The notes beneath the pieces are model-generated. The model was not told the origin of the DNA. It saw only the letters and a program-made list of their open reading frames with translations, and searched no databases. This document shows, piece after piece, positions 43,759 to 52,746 of a stretch of 64,000 bases of DNA (position 1 is its first letter; every line of letters begins with the position of its first letter). This stretch comes from Sphingomonas folli. GTDB taxonomy: Bacteria > Pseudomonadota > Alphaproteobacteria > Sphingomonadales > Sphingomonadaceae. The position numbers and the translations under genes were made by a program. Location: NCBI RefSeq assembly GCF_019429525.1, contig NZ_JAHXZL010000009.1, positions 124,001 to 188,000 of the forward strand, written 5' to 3'.

Positions 43759-46251
43759 ATGTCGCTCACCCCCCGCCCGCACGACGGCTCGCGCGTGATC
43801 GCGGTGCTGGGTCCGACCAACACCGGGAAGACGCATCTCGCGATCGAGCGGATGTGCGCGCATGCCAGCGGCATGATCGGCTTCCCGCTGCGGCTGCTGG
43901 CGCGCGAGGTGTACGACCGCGTCGTCGCGATCAAGGGGCCCGAGCGGGTCGCGCTGATCACGGGCGAGGAGCGGATCGTCCCCAAGGACGCGCGCTGGTT
44001 CCTGTGCACCGCGGAGAGCCTGCCGCTGGAGCGCGACGTCGCCTTCGTCGCGCTCGACGAGGCGCAGCTCGGCGCCGACCGCGAGCGCGGCCATGTCTTC
44101 ACCGACCGGCTGCTGCGCGCGCGCGGCCGCGAGGAGACGATGATCCTCGGCTCGGAGGCGCTGCGCCCGGTGCTGCGCGCGCTGGTGCCCGAGGCCGAGA
44201 TCGTCCAGCGGCCGCGCTTCTCCACGCTGAGCTACGCCGGCGCCAGGAAGCTCTCCCGCCTGCCCCGTCGCTCGGCGATCGTCACCTTCTCGGCCGAGGA
44301 AGTGTACGCCACCGCCGAGATGCTGCGCCGGCTGCGCGGCGGCGCGGCGGTGGTGATGGGCGCGCTCAGCCCGCGGACGCGCAACGCGCAGGTGGCGATG
44401 TTCCAGGCGGGCGAGGTCGACTATCTCGTCGCCACCGACGCGATCGGCATGGGGCTCAACCTCGACGTCGGCCACGTCGCCTTCGCCGGCCTGTCCAAGT
44501 TCGACGGCCAGCAGCGCCGCCGCCTCACCGTCGCCGAGATGGCGCAGATCGCGGGCCGCGCGGGGCGCCACCAGCGCGACGGCACGTTCGGCGGACTGAC
44601 CGAGGAGGGCCCGGACGCGTTCGAGCCCGAGGAAGTCGCCGCGATCGAGGCGCACCGCTTCCCGCGGCTCGACTGGCTCTACTGGCGCGACGGCACGCCC
44701 GACCTCGCCTCGGTCGACGCGCTGCTCGCCTCGCTCGCGCGCCGACCCGAGCACGAGCGGCTCCGCGCCGCGCCCGAGGCGACGGACCTGCGCGTGCTCA
44801 GGCGGCTGGCCGAGGAAGCCGGCGTGCGCGACCGCGCGCGCGGCAACGTGGCGCGGCTGTGGGCGGCGTGCGGCATCCCCGATTTCGCCAAGCTCGGCAT
44901 CGACCCGCACGCGCGCTTCGTCGGGCGCGTCTTCGGCTATCTCGCGCAGGGCTACGTGCCCCACCAGTGGTTCGCCGACGAGGTGGCGCGGCTCGACCGC
45001 GTCGAGGGCGACGTCGAGACGATCGCGGGGCGGATCGCGGCGATCCGCAGCTGGGCCTATATCGCGCAGCGCCCCGACTGGCTCGCCGATCCGGCGCACT
45101 GGGCCGCGCGCACGCTGGCGGTGGAGGAGCGGCTGTCCGACGCGCTCCACGAGAAGCTCACCCAGCGCTTCGTCGACAAGCGCACCACCGCGCTGGCCAA
45201 GAAGATCGGCAGCGGCGTCGGCGCGCTGCCGGTCGAGATCGATGCGCAGGGCGAGGTGACGATCGACACGCACGCGATCGGGCGGCTGGAGGGCTTCCGC
45301 TTCGTGGTCGCGCCCGACGCCACCGCCGCGGACAAGCGCCTGCTGCTCGCCACCGCCGAGAAGCGGCTCGGCGCCGAGCGGCGGCGCCGCGCCGACGCCT
45401 TGGTCGCGAGCGACGACTCGGGCTTCGCGCTCGACGGCGACGGGTCGGTCCTGGCCGACGGGTTGGCGGTGGCGCGGATCAGGCGGGGGCCCTCGCTGGC
45501 GCGGCCGCAGCTCGCGCTGGACCCGGCGCTCGACTGCCTCGATCCCGCGGTGCGCGAGTCGATCGCGACTCGGCTGCGCGCCTGGCTGACTGGGGCGATC
45601 GGTCGAGCGCTGCGCAGCGTCGCCGCGGCGGCCGAGGCGGCGCGCGCGCCCGCGGCGAGTCCGGCGCTGCGCAGCGTCGCCGCGGCGCTGGAGAGCGGCG
45701 CGGGCTTCGCCGAGCGGCTGCCGCTGCGCGCCGCGATCGAGGCGCTCGGCGCCGCCGACCGCCAGTGGCTGCGGCGACAGGGCGTGACGATCGGCGCGCT
45801 CGACCTGTTCGACGCGCGGCTGCTCAAGCCGGCCGCGCAGGCGTGGCGCCGCGCGCTGCTCGCCGCGGCGGGCGCGCCCGTGCCGCCATTGCCGCCGCCC
45901 GGCGCGACGACCCTGCCGCGCGGCAGCGCGGGCGCGGTGCCGCTGATGGGCTATCGACCGCTCGGCGCGCAGGCGGTGCGGATCGATCTGGTCGAGCGGG
46001 TCGCGCGCGCCGCGCACGACGCGCGCAGCGCCGACGGGCGCGCGCCCTTCGCGCCCGACCCGGCGCTGGCGGTCTCGATCGGGCTCGAGCCGGCGACGAC
46101 CGCGCGGCTGATGGCCGAGCTGGGCTTCCGCCCCGCCCCCGTCGTCGAGGGGCCGCCGCATTACGTGTGGCGCGGCCGCGCCCGCGCGCGCGAGTCGCGC
46201 CCGCCCTCCGACAATGCCTTCGCCGCGCTGGCCGAGCTGGTGCGGCGGTGA
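43759..46251 (+). CDS. SUV3-like DEAQ-type helicase
   Basis: An 830-residue superfamily 2 helicase. Walker A is GPTNTGKT (18-25), the Walker B variant is DEAQ (99-102), and VATDAIGMGLNLD with QIAGRAGRHQRDG provide the C-terminal helicase motifs. This set is typical of the mitochondrial SUV3/alphaproteobacterial RNA helicase group. Beyond about residue 400 the protein is lineage-specific and alanine-rich; an in-frame 57-base near-duplication (two exact 24-base copies at 45607 and 45664) encodes ALRSVAAA twice. It overlaps the S4 gene by GTGA. A role in RNA decay is likely from the family, not proven here. Confidence 0.88.
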   Translation: MSLTPRPHDGSRVIAVLGPTNTGKTHLAIERMCAHASGMIGFPLRLLAREVYDRVVAIKGPERVALITGEERIVPKDARWFLCTAESLPLERDVAFVALDEAQLGADRERGHVFTDRLLRARGREETMILGSEALRPVLRALVPEAEIVQRPRFSTLSYAGARKLSRLPRRSAIVTFSAEEVYATAEMLRRLRGGAAVVMGALSPRTRNAQVAMFQAGEVDYLVATDAIGMGLNLDVGHVAFAGLSKFDGQQRRRLTVAEMAQIAGRAGRHQRDGTFGGLTEEGPDAFEPEEVAAIEAHRFPRLDWLYWRDGTPDLASVDALLASLARRPEHERLRAAPEATDLRVLRRLAEEAGVRDRARGNVARLWAACGIPDFAKLGIDPHARFVGRVFGYLAQGYVPHQWFADEVARLDRVEGDVETIAGRIAAIRSWAYIAQRPDWLADPAHWAARTLAVEERLSDALHEKLTQRFVDKRTTALAKKIGSGVGALPVEIDAQGEVTIDTHAIGRLEGFRFVVAPDATAADKRLLLATAEKRLGAERRRRADALVASDDSGFALDGDGSVLADGLAVARIRRGPSLARPQLALDPALDCLDPAVRESIATRLRAWLTGAIGRALRSVAAAAEAARAPAASPALRSVAAALESGAGFAERLPLRAAIEALGAADRQWLRRQGVTIGALDLFDARLLKPAAQAWRRALLAAAGAPVPPLPPPGATTLPRGSAGAVPLMGYRPLGAQAVRIDLVERVARAAHDARSADGRAPFAPDPALAVSIGLEPATTARLMAELGFRPAPVVEGPPHYVWRGRARARESRPPSDNAFAALAELVRR

Positions 46252-46556
46252 GCGGCGGCGAGGCGATGCGGCTGGACCGCTACCTGTGGTTCACGCGTCT
46301 CGCCAAGACGCGCGACGTCGCCCAGGCGCTCGCCTGCGACGGCCGGCTGCGCATCGACGGTCGCGCGGTCGATCGCGCGCACGCGCCGGTGCGCGTCGGC
46401 AACATCCTCACCTTCTACCATGCCGGGCGCGTCCGCGTGCTGCGAGTCGAGGCGCTGCCGGGTCGTCGCGGGCCGGCGCCCGAGGCGCAGGCCTGCTACC
46501 AGGAACTGGTCGCCGGCGCGGGTGAGAACGGGTCGCAACGCGGCGACGAGCGTTGA
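46248..46556 (+). CDS. S4 domain RNA-binding protein (Hsp15-like)
   Basis: A 102-residue protein starts at a GTG overlapping the helicase stop; an in-frame ATG at 46266 is an alternative and matches the shortest homologs (MRLDRYLWFTRLAKTR). The S4 fold occupies about residues 7-75, with RLRIDGRAVDRA and the VRVGNILTF strand. Hsp15 recycles 50S subunits carrying nascent chains. Coupling to an RNA helicase suggests related work on RNA or ribosomes. Confidence 0.9.
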   Translation: MSGGEAMRLDRYLWFTRLAKTRDVAQALACDGRLRIDGRAVDRAHAPVRVGNILTFYHAGRVRVLRVEALPGRRGPAPEAQACYQELVAGAGENGSQRGDER

Positions 46557-46610
46557 CGCGGGCGTGATGCGGCGCAAAAGCGGCGCGCGAGAAGCGAGGA
46601 TATCCCGATC

Positions 46611-46952
46611 ATGACCTACGTCGTCACCGACGCGTGCATCCGCTGCAAGTACATGGACTGCGTGGAGGTCTGCCCGGTCGACTGTTTCTACGAGGGCGAG
46701 AACATGCTCGTCATCAACCCGTCCGAGTGTATCGACTGCGGCGTGTGCGAGCCGGAATGCCCGGCCGAGGCGATCCTGCCCGACACCGAGAGCGGGCTGG
46801 AGCAGTGGCTCGAGCTCAACAACACCTTCTCGGCGCAATGGCCCAACGTCACGCGCAAGCTCGACCAGACCCCGCCCGACGCCGATTCGTTCAAGGGCCA
46901 GGACGGCAAGTTCGACAAGTTCTTCTCGCCCGAGCCCGGCAAGGGCGACTGA
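46611..46952 (+). CDS. fdxA: 7Fe ferredoxin FdxA
   Basis: A 113-residue ferredoxin. Cys9, Cys12, Cys17 and Cys21, with Cys40, Cys43, Cys46 and Cys50, match the Azotobacter FdI pattern: [3Fe-4S] on 9, 17 and 50 and [4Fe-4S] on 21, 40, 43 and 46. The C-terminal half ([14 protein letters not shown] onward) is the FdxA extension. It is a low-potential electron carrier whose partner is not evident here. The stop codon lies inside a 14-base tandem duplication. Confidence 0.95.
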   Translation: MTYVVTDACIRCKYMDCVEVCPVDCFYEGENMLVINPSECIDCGVCEPECPAEAILPDTESGLEQWLELNNTFSAQWPNVTRKLDQTPPDADSFKGQDGKFDKFFSPEPGKGD

Positions 46953-46978
46953 ATCGGGGCGACTGAATCGGGGCGACG
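46945..46978. repeat. 14-base tandem duplication across the fdxA stop
   Basis: GGCGACTGAATCGG occurs twice in direct succession (46945-46958, 46959-46972), with a further GGCGAC start, so the fdxA end (GGC GAC TGA) is duplicated immediately downstream. It looks like a replication-slippage product. Confidence 0.75.
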
Positions 46979-47029
46979 CGCGGGCGTGCGCGGTTGCCGG
47001 CCGCGGCGCGCGCGCGTACCGCTGCGACC

Positions 47030-47830
47030 ATGACCCGCCGGCCCGTCCCCGCGCTCCTCGCGCTGCTCGTCTCGCTCGCCGCGGCGGCGCCCGCCGCGCC
47101 CGCGCCCCAGGCGGCGTCCGCCGTCGCCGAGGCGCGACCGCCGGTGGTGGTGCCGACCGTGGTCGCGCGCTTCCCCCACGACCGCGAGGCCTTCACCGAG
47201 GGGCTGATCTGGCACGGCGGCGCGCTCTACGAGAGCGTCGGGCTGGAGGGCCGCTCCGACGTCCGCCGCGTCGATCTCGCCACCGGCAAGGCGGTGAAGC
47301 GCGCCGCCATCCCGCCGGCGCAGTTCGGCGAGGGGCTGGCGGCGTGGAAGGACCAGTTGGTCAGCCTCACCTGGCACGACGGCGTCGCGCATCGCTGGGC
47401 GGCGGCGACGCTGCGCCCGCTCGGCACCGCGCGCTACAGCGGCGAGGGCTGGGGGCTGACGAGCGACCGCACCGCGCTGATCCGCTCCGACGGCAGCGCG
47501 ACGCTGACCTTCCACGATCCCGCGACGCTGGCGGTGCGGCGGAGGCTCGCGGTGACCTACATGGGCCAGCCGGTCGATCAGCTCAATGAGCTGGAATGGG
47601 TCGACGGCGCGCTCCTCGCCAACGTCTGGCACCAGCCGATGATCGTGCGGATCGATCCGGCGAGCGGGCGCGTGACCCAGGTGATCGACCTGCGCGCGAT
47701 CGTCGCCGAGGTGGGCGCGCGCGACCCCGAGGCGGTCGCCAACGGCATCGCCTGGGACGCGGCGAAGCGCCGCCTGTTCGTCACCGGCAAGCGCTGGCCG
47801 ACCATGTTCGAGATCCGGCTGCCCCGCTGA
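47030..47830 (+). CDS. Secreted glutaminyl-peptide cyclotransferase (beta-propeller type)
   Basis: A 266-residue precursor starts at the ATG at 47030 with a signal peptide (about 1-25). The plant-type (papaya) glutaminyl cyclase fold is indicated by FPHDREAFTEGLIWHGGALYES in two parts, GLEGRSDVRRVDL, FGEGLAAW, YSGEGWGLTSDRT, LNELEWVDG and ATNGIAW-type NGIAWD. Such enzymes convert N-terminal glutamine to pyroglutamate. It follows fdxA by about 78 bases and ends 172 bases before the convergent TSUP gene. Confidence 0.88.
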   Translation: MTRRPVPALLALLVSLAAAAPAAPAPQAASAVAEARPPVVVPTVVARFPHDREAFTEGLIWHGGALYESVGLEGRSDVRRVDLATGKAVKRAAIPPAQFGEGLAAWKDQLVSLTWHDGVAHRWAAATLRPLGTARYSGEGWGLTSDRTALIRSDGSATLTFHDPATLAVRRRLAVTYMGQPVDQLNELEWVDGALLANVWHQPMIVRIDPASGRVTQVIDLRAIVAEVGARDPEAVANGIAWDAAKRRLFVTGKRWPTMFEIRLPR

Positions 47831-48002
47831 GGCGCGCCCGCGTCATGCCTGTATGTCGGATCGTCGATCCTCCGGTCTCGGGCCGGCGTCGCGGCACCGA
47901 AGCGCGGTGGGACGAGGGTCGACGCGGCCGAGCTCCCCTCCGCCGCGCCGCGCGCACCGCGGCGTCTCCGCGCCCCGCGCGTGACCTCGTCCGGCACCGC
48001 GC

Positions 48003-48782
48003 CTAGGCGAGCAGCCGCACGCCCACGATCAGCAGCACCAGCGCCAGCGCTGGCGTGACGACGCGCTCGGGCAGCCGGTCGGTCAGCCGCGCGCCGAGGA
48101 TCACGCCCGGGACCGAGCCGAGCAGCAGCGCGCCGAGCAGCCGCAGGTCGATGTTGCCGATCAGCGCGTGGCCGATCCCACCCAGCAGCGCGACCGGCAC
48201 GGCGTGGAGGATGTCCGTGCCGACCAGCTTCTTGGCGGTGAGCCGGAACGGGTAGAGCAGCAGCAGCAGCGTCGCCCCCAGCGCGCCCGCGCCCACCGAC
48301 GTCAGCGTGATCAGCGTGCCGAGCAGCGCCCCCGCCGCGACCGTCAGCGCCGGCTGGAAGCGCAGCAGCGTCTCGGTGCGCGCGCCCTCGCGTCGCGCGA
48401 AGCGGCGCGCCAGCGCGGCGCGGAAGGGGGTGAGCAGCGCCGAGATCACCAGCGTCGCGCCGAGCACGCGCACGATCAGCCCGCCGCTCTCGGCGCGCTC
48501 GTGGTGGCTCCACAGCCACCACAGGGTCAATGCCACCGCGGGCAGGCTGCCGATGCAGAGGCGACGCACCACCGTCCAGTCGGCATTGTCCTGCCGGTGG
48601 TGGATCGCGCCGCCGACCATCTTGGTGACCGCGGCGAACCACAGGTCGGTGCCGACCGCGGTGGCGGGCGCGATCCCGAACAGCAGGATCAGCACCGGCG
48701 ACATCAGCGAGCCGCCGCCGACGCCGGTGAGCCCGACGATGGCGCCCACGAGGAAGCCCGCGAGCGTGCTCAACCAGTCCAT
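48003..48782 (-). CDS. Second TSUP (TauE/SafE) family permease
   Basis: A 259-residue protein starts at the ATG at 48782 (MDWLSTLAGFLVGAIVG); the longer frame is spurious. About seven to eight helices carry a TSUP glycine signature VGLTGVGGGSLMSP and a weaker second one near TLTSVGAGALGATL. A TDLWFAAVTKMVGGAIHH segment resembles the sulfate/sulfite-linked TSUP subgroup found near cysteine genes; no cys genes are adjacent here. It is distinct from the TIGR02186-linked permease. Confidence 0.9.
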   Translation of the reverse strand: MDWLSTLAGFLVGAIVGLTGVGGGSLMSPVLILLFGIAPATAVGTDLWFAAVTKMVGGAIHHRQDNADWTVVRRLCIGSLPAVALTLWWLWSHHERAESGGLIVRVLGATLVISALLTPFRAALARRFARREGARTETLLRFQPALTVAAGALLGTLITLTSVGAGALGATLLLLLYPFRLTAKKLVGTDILHAVPVALLGGIGHALIGNIDLRLLGALLLGSVPGVILGARLTDRLPERVVTPALALVLLIVGVRLLA

Positions 48783-48945
48783 GTCGCGCGTCCCCCTGTC
48801 GCATGTCCCGGCGTCATCGCGCCCGATGTGCGACGCCGAGGGGCCATGCGGCAAGCGCAGAAATGCTTGGGACCGCCGCGGCGGCGGGCGCATCGGGGTT
48901 AGCGCACCCCGGCGGTCGCCCTGGGGGCCACCAGCGCCGACCCGC

Positions 48946-50079
48946 TCACGCCGCGCCGTGCAGCCGCGCGAGGATCGCCGCGATCCGCTCGCCCGCGTGC
49001 CCGTCGCCATAGGGGTTGCGCGCGCGCGCCATCGCGGCATGCGCCGCGGCGTCGTCGAGCAGCCGGTGCGCCGCCGCGACGATCCGCGCCGGATCGCTCC
49101 CGACCAGCCGCGCGCAGCCGGCCGTCACGCCCTCGGGCCGCTCGGTGGTGTCGCGCAGCACCAGCACCGGCAGGTCGAGCGCGGGCGCCTCCTCCTGCAG
49201 CCCGCCCGAGTCGGTGAGCAGCAGGTGACTCCTCCCCAGCAGCCGGACCATCGCGGGATAGTCGAGCGGCGGCAGTACCCTCACGCGCGGGTCGCGCGCG
49301 AGTCGCCGCGCCAGCGCGCGCGCCTGCGGCGCCGGGTGCGAGAGCAGCGCGACCGCGACGTCGTCGCGCCGCGCCAGCGTCGACACCGCCTCCGCCACCC
49401 GCCGCATCGCCGCCCGGTCCTTCTCGCGCCGATGCACCGTGACGGTGACGATCCGCCGCCTCCCCGCCGCCCCCACGAACGGCATCACCGCCCGGCCGAG
49501 CGACGGCGTCGCGGCGACCCGCGCGGCCATCGCCAGCAGCGAGTCGATCCCGCTGTTGCCGGTGACGTGGATCGCCGCCGACGGCACGTTCTCGGCGGCG
49601 AGCGCCGCGGCGGCGGTGGCGGTGGGGGCGAGATGGCAGTCGCTCACCGCGCTGATCGCGCGGCGCCAGCCCTCCTCGGGCCGAGGCGCGGCCAGATCGC
49701 CGCTGCGCAGCCCCGCCTCGACGTGAGCGAGCGGCACGCCGCACAGGTTCGCCGCCATCGCCCCCGCCCAGGCGCTGGACGTGTCGCCCTGTACCACCAG
49801 CCGCGCCGGTCGCTCCGACTCGAGCAGCGCCGCGACCGAGTCGATCATCGCGCCGAGCAGCCGCCGGTGCGGCTGCCCCGCGCGCATCAGGTCGAGGTCG
49901 ACGTCGGGGGCCAGACCCAGTGCGTCGAGCGCCTGGTCGAGCAACGCGCGGTGCTGCCCGGTGGCCGCGACGCGCACCGCCAACCCCGGTCGCCGACGCA
50001 GCGCGGCGATCACCGGCGCCATCTTGATCGCCTCGGGCCGGGTGCCGAATAGGAGCAGGATGCGGGGCGCCGCGCGCAT
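48946..50079 (-). CDS. wecB: UDP-N-acetylglucosamine 2-epimerase (non-hydrolysing)
   Basis: A 377-residue enzyme with GTRPEAIKMAPV (12-23), VVQGDTSSAWAGAMAA, HVEAGLRSGD, VTVHRREK, and DSGGLQEEAP near the UDP site. It interconverts UDP-GlcNAc and UDP-ManNAc, the precursor of ManNAc-containing polysaccharides. The usual PFPEEINR segment appears as APRPEEGWRR. It is divergent from gnd by 93 bases. No other capsule gene adjoins it, but the NfrAB-like pair 11 kb away is a potential user of its product. Confidence 0.93.
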   Translation of the reverse strand: MRAAPRILLLFGTRPEAIKMAPVIAALRRRPGLAVRVAATGQHRALLDQALDALGLAPDVDLDLMRAGQPHRRLLGAMIDSVAALLESERPARLVVQGDTSSAWAGAMAANLCGVPLAHVEAGLRSGDLAAPRPEEGWRRAISAVSDCHLAPTATAAAALAAENVPSAAIHVTGNSGIDSLLAMAARVAATPSLGRAVMPFVGAAGRRRIVTVTVHRREKDRAAMRRVAEAVSTLARRDDVAVALLSHPAPQARALARRLARDPRVRVLPPLDYPAMVRLLGRSHLLLTDSGGLQEEAPALDLPVLVLRDTTERPEGVTAGCARLVGSDPARIVAAAHRLLDDAAAHAAMARARNPYGDGHAGERIAAILARLHGAA

Positions 50080-50172
50080 GTCCTCTTATTGTAGCGGGGG
50101 GCGGGGCATGCTGCGGCGCGGAACCTAGCGGGCATGCCGCGCGATTCAGCGGCGAGCGAGGAGGGTAGCAGA

Positions 50173-51162
50173 ATGCGACTGGTGATGATCGGCCTCGGCC
50201 GGATGGGCGGGAACATGGCGCGTCGGCTGATGCAGGCGGGGCACGAGATCGTCGCCTACGACCGCGACACCGATGCCGTCGCCAAGCTCGCCGACGCGGG
50301 TGCGATCGCCGCGGGCTCGCTCGACGAGGCGCGCGCGCGCTGCCGCGAGGGCGGCGGCGCCGCGATCTGGTGGGTGATGCTGCCGCACGGCGCGGTGACC
50401 GACGGCGTGATCGACCAGATCGCCGCCGGCGCCAGCCCCGACGAGGTGGTGATCGACGGCGGCAACAGCTTCTACAAGGACGATATCCGCCGCGCTAAGG
50501 CGCTGGCGGAGAAGCAGGTCCACTATGTCGACGTCGGCACCTCGGGCGGCGTGTGGGGGCTGGAGCGCGGCTATTGCATGATGATCGGCGGCCCCGAGCA
50601 GGTGGTGCGTGACCTCGACCCGGTCTTCTCCGCGCTGGCGCCGGGGCTCGGCTCGATCGAGCGCACCCGCGGTCGCGCCGAGGGCATCGATGGCCGTGCC
50701 GAGCAGGGCTATATCCACGCCGGCCCGGCGGGCGCGGGCCATTTCGTCAAGATGATCCACAACGGCATCGAATATGGCCTGATGCAGGCCTATGCCGAGG
50801 GCTTCGACGTGCTCAAGGGCAAGGCCTCGGAGAAGCTGCCCGAGGACGAGCGCTACGACCTCAACCTCGCCGATATCGCCGAGGTGTGGCGGCGCGGCAG
50901 CGTGATCTCCTCCTGGCTGCTCGACCTCACCGCGCAGGCGCTCGCGGGCGACGCGCACCTCGAGAAGTTCAGCGGCAACGTCGCCGATTCGGGCGAGGGG
51001 CAGTGGACGATCGAGGCCGCGATGGAGGAGGCGGTGCCGGCCAACGTGCTGACCACGGCCTTGTTCGCGCGCTATCGCAGCCGCGTCGAGCACACCTTCG
51101 GCGAGAAGGTGCTGTCGGCGATGCGCTTCGGCTTCGGCGGCCACGTCGAGATGCCGCAGTAA
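50173..51162 (+). CDS. gnd: 6-phosphogluconate dehydrogenase, short NAD-type
   Basis: A 329-residue protein starts at the ATG at 50173 with a strong GGAGG site eight bases upstream (an ATG at 50134 lacks one). The Rossmann loop [12 protein letters not shown] (8-19) and an acidic Asp30 at the end of strand 2 suggest NAD rather than NADP preference. [25 protein letters not shown] and [16 protein letters not shown] (catalytic Lys/His/Asn) are conserved. The length matches the YqeC/GndA short class rather than the roughly 470-residue form. It decarboxylates 6-phosphogluconate to ribulose-5-phosphate. Confidence 0.94.
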   Translation: MRLVMIGLGRMGGNMARRLMQAGHEIVAYDRDTDAVAKLADAGAIAAGSLDEARARCREGGGAAIWWVMLPHGAVTDGVIDQIAAGASPDEVVIDGGNSFYKDDIRRAKALAEKQVHYVDVGTSGGVWGLERGYCMMIGGPEQVVRDLDPVFSALAPGLGSIERTRGRAEGIDGRAEQGYIHAGPAGAGHFVKMIHNGIEYGLMQAYAEGFDVLKGKASEKLPEDERYDLNLADIAEVWRRGSVISSWLLDLTAQALAGDAHLEKFSGNVADSGEGQWTIEAAMEEAVPANVLTTALFARYRSRVEHTFGEKVLSAMRFGFGGHVEMPQ

Positions 51163-51968
51163 TGCCGATCCGATTGCTGGTGTCCGACGTCGACGGCACG
51201 CTCGTCGACAAGGAGAAGCAGCTCACCGCGGCGACGATCGCCGCGGTGCACCGCCTGCAGGACGAGGGCGTTGCCTTCACGCTGATCAGCGCGCGGCCGA
51301 TGTCGGGCATCCGCCCGCTGCTCGACCAGCTCGGCTTCGACGGCGACGTGGCGGCGTTCAACGGCGGCATCGTCTTCCGCCGCGACGGCACGATCGTCCA
51401 CCACGAGACGCTGCCCGCCGACGTCGCGCGCGAGGCGCTGACGATCGCGGCCGAGTTCGAGGTCGACACCTGGCTGTTCGCCGACGACCGCTGGTATGCC
51501 ACCGACCCCGACGGGCCGCACACGCGGAGCGAGCGGCGCAGCTCGGCGCAGGAGCCGGTGGTGGCCGAGGACCTGGGCGCGCTGCTCGACCGCGCCGACA
51601 AGCTCACCTTCGTCAGCGACGACGAGGCGATGCTCCACGCGCTCTACGCGCGCGTCCACACCGCGATCGGGGACCGCGCGACGGTGGCGCAGTCGCAGGT
51701 CTATTACCTCGACGTCACCGCCAAGGGCGCCAACAAGGGCGACGGCATCCGCGCGCTCAGCGAGGCGCTCGGCATCGCGCTGGCGGACACCGCGGCGATC
51801 GGCGACCAGGCCAACGACCTGCCGATGCTGCGCCGCGCCGGCCTCGCGATCGCGATGGGCAACGCGCCCGACGCGGTGAAACAGGCCGCGCACGAGGTGA
51901 CTCGCGCGAACGACCAGGATGGCGTAGCGCACGCCATCGAAACGATCATCCTGCCGCGGAGACAGTGA
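51162..51968 (+). CDS. Cof-type HAD-IIB family phosphatase
   Basis: A 268-residue protein whose ATG shares one base with the gnd stop (TAATG). HAD motif I is VSDVDGTLVD, motif II lies in TLISARPMSG, and motif III/IV is TAKGANKGDGIRAL with IGDQANDLPML. The cap is the IIB type. Cof enzymes dephosphorylate sugar phosphates or pyridoxal phosphate; the target is unknown. It is coupled between gnd and a phosphomannomutase-like gene, which suggests sugar phosphate work. Confidence 0.9.
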   Translation: MPIRLLVSDVDGTLVDKEKQLTAATIAAVHRLQDEGVAFTLISARPMSGIRPLLDQLGFDGDVAAFNGGIVFRRDGTIVHHETLPADVAREALTIAAEFEVDTWLFADDRWYATDPDGPHTRSERRSSAQEPVVAEDLGALLDRADKLTFVSDDEAMLHALYARVHTAIGDRATVAQSQVYYLDVTAKGANKGDGIRALSEALGIALADTAAIGDQANDLPMLRRAGLAIAMGNAPDAVKQAAHEVTRANDQDGVAHAIETIILPRRQ

Positions 51969-52721
51969 ATGAAGAAGCTCGTCGCCTTCGATCTGGACGG
52001 CACGCTCGCGCTCAGCAAGCAGGCGCTCAAGGACGATATGGGCGAGACGCTGGCGGATCTGCTGACGGTCGCCGACGTCGCGGTGATCTCGGGCGGCGAC
52101 TGGCCGCAGTTCGAGAAGCAGGTGGCCAGCCGCCTGCCCGAGCGCGCCGACCGTGACCGGCTGTGGCTGATGCCCACCACCGGCACCAAGCTGTACGTCC
52201 ATCGCGACGGCGCGTGGAAGACGGTCTACGCCGAGCTGTTCGACGACGCCGAGAAGCAGAAGATCATCGACGCGTTCGGCCAGTCGCTCGAGGCGACCGG
52301 CTTCGTCCCCGAGCAGACCTGGGGCGAGCGGATCGAGGATCGCGGCAGCCAGATCACCTTCTCCGCGCTGGGCCAGCAGGCGCCGCTCGAGGCCAAGGAG
52401 AGCTGGGACCCCGATTTCGCCAAGCGCAAGGTGATCCAGGCGGACCTGCGCCAGCGTCTCCCCGGGCTGGCGATCAACATGGGCGGCGCCACCTCGATCG
52501 ACATCACGCGCGAGGGCGTCGACAAGGGCTATGGCCTGCGCAAGCTGGCGACGGAGAGCGGCATCCAGCTCGGCGAGATGCTCTTCATCGGCGACGCGAT
52601 CTTCCCGGGCGGCAACGATTATCCCGCGCATGAGGCGGGCGTGGACTGCGTCCGCGTGCGCGACCCGCAGGAGACGATCAGCGTGGTGACCGCGATCGTC
52701 GCGTGCCAGAAGCAGGGCTGA
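51969..52721 (+). CDS. Eukaryotic-type phosphomannomutase-like HAD-IIB protein
   Basis: A 250-residue protein starting directly after the Cof stop. Motif I is VAFDLDGTLA, VISGGDWPQFEKQ is motif II, and IGDAIFPGGNDYPAHEAG is the loop that distinguishes eukaryotic PMM (TFPGGNDYE in yeast/human enzymes). SIDITREGVDKGYGL matches the PMM lysine region. The expected activity is mannose-6-phosphate to mannose-1-phosphate for GDP-mannose. The usual bacterial PMM is an unrelated fold (ManB/AlgC). Activity versus plain phosphatase cannot be settled from sequence. Confidence 0.82.
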   Translation: MKKLVAFDLDGTLALSKQALKDDMGETLADLLTVADVAVISGGDWPQFEKQVASRLPERADRDRLWLMPTTGTKLYVHRDGAWKTVYAELFDDAEKQKIIDAFGQSLEATGFVPEQTWGERIEDRGSQITFSALGQQAPLEAKESWDPDFAKRKVIQADLRQRLPGLAINMGGATSIDITREGVDKGYGLRKLATESGIQLGEMLFIGDAIFPGGNDYPAHEAGVDCVRVRDPQETISVVTAIVACQKQG

Positions 52722-52746
52722 GCGCGACGCCGCGGGGACGCGCGTG

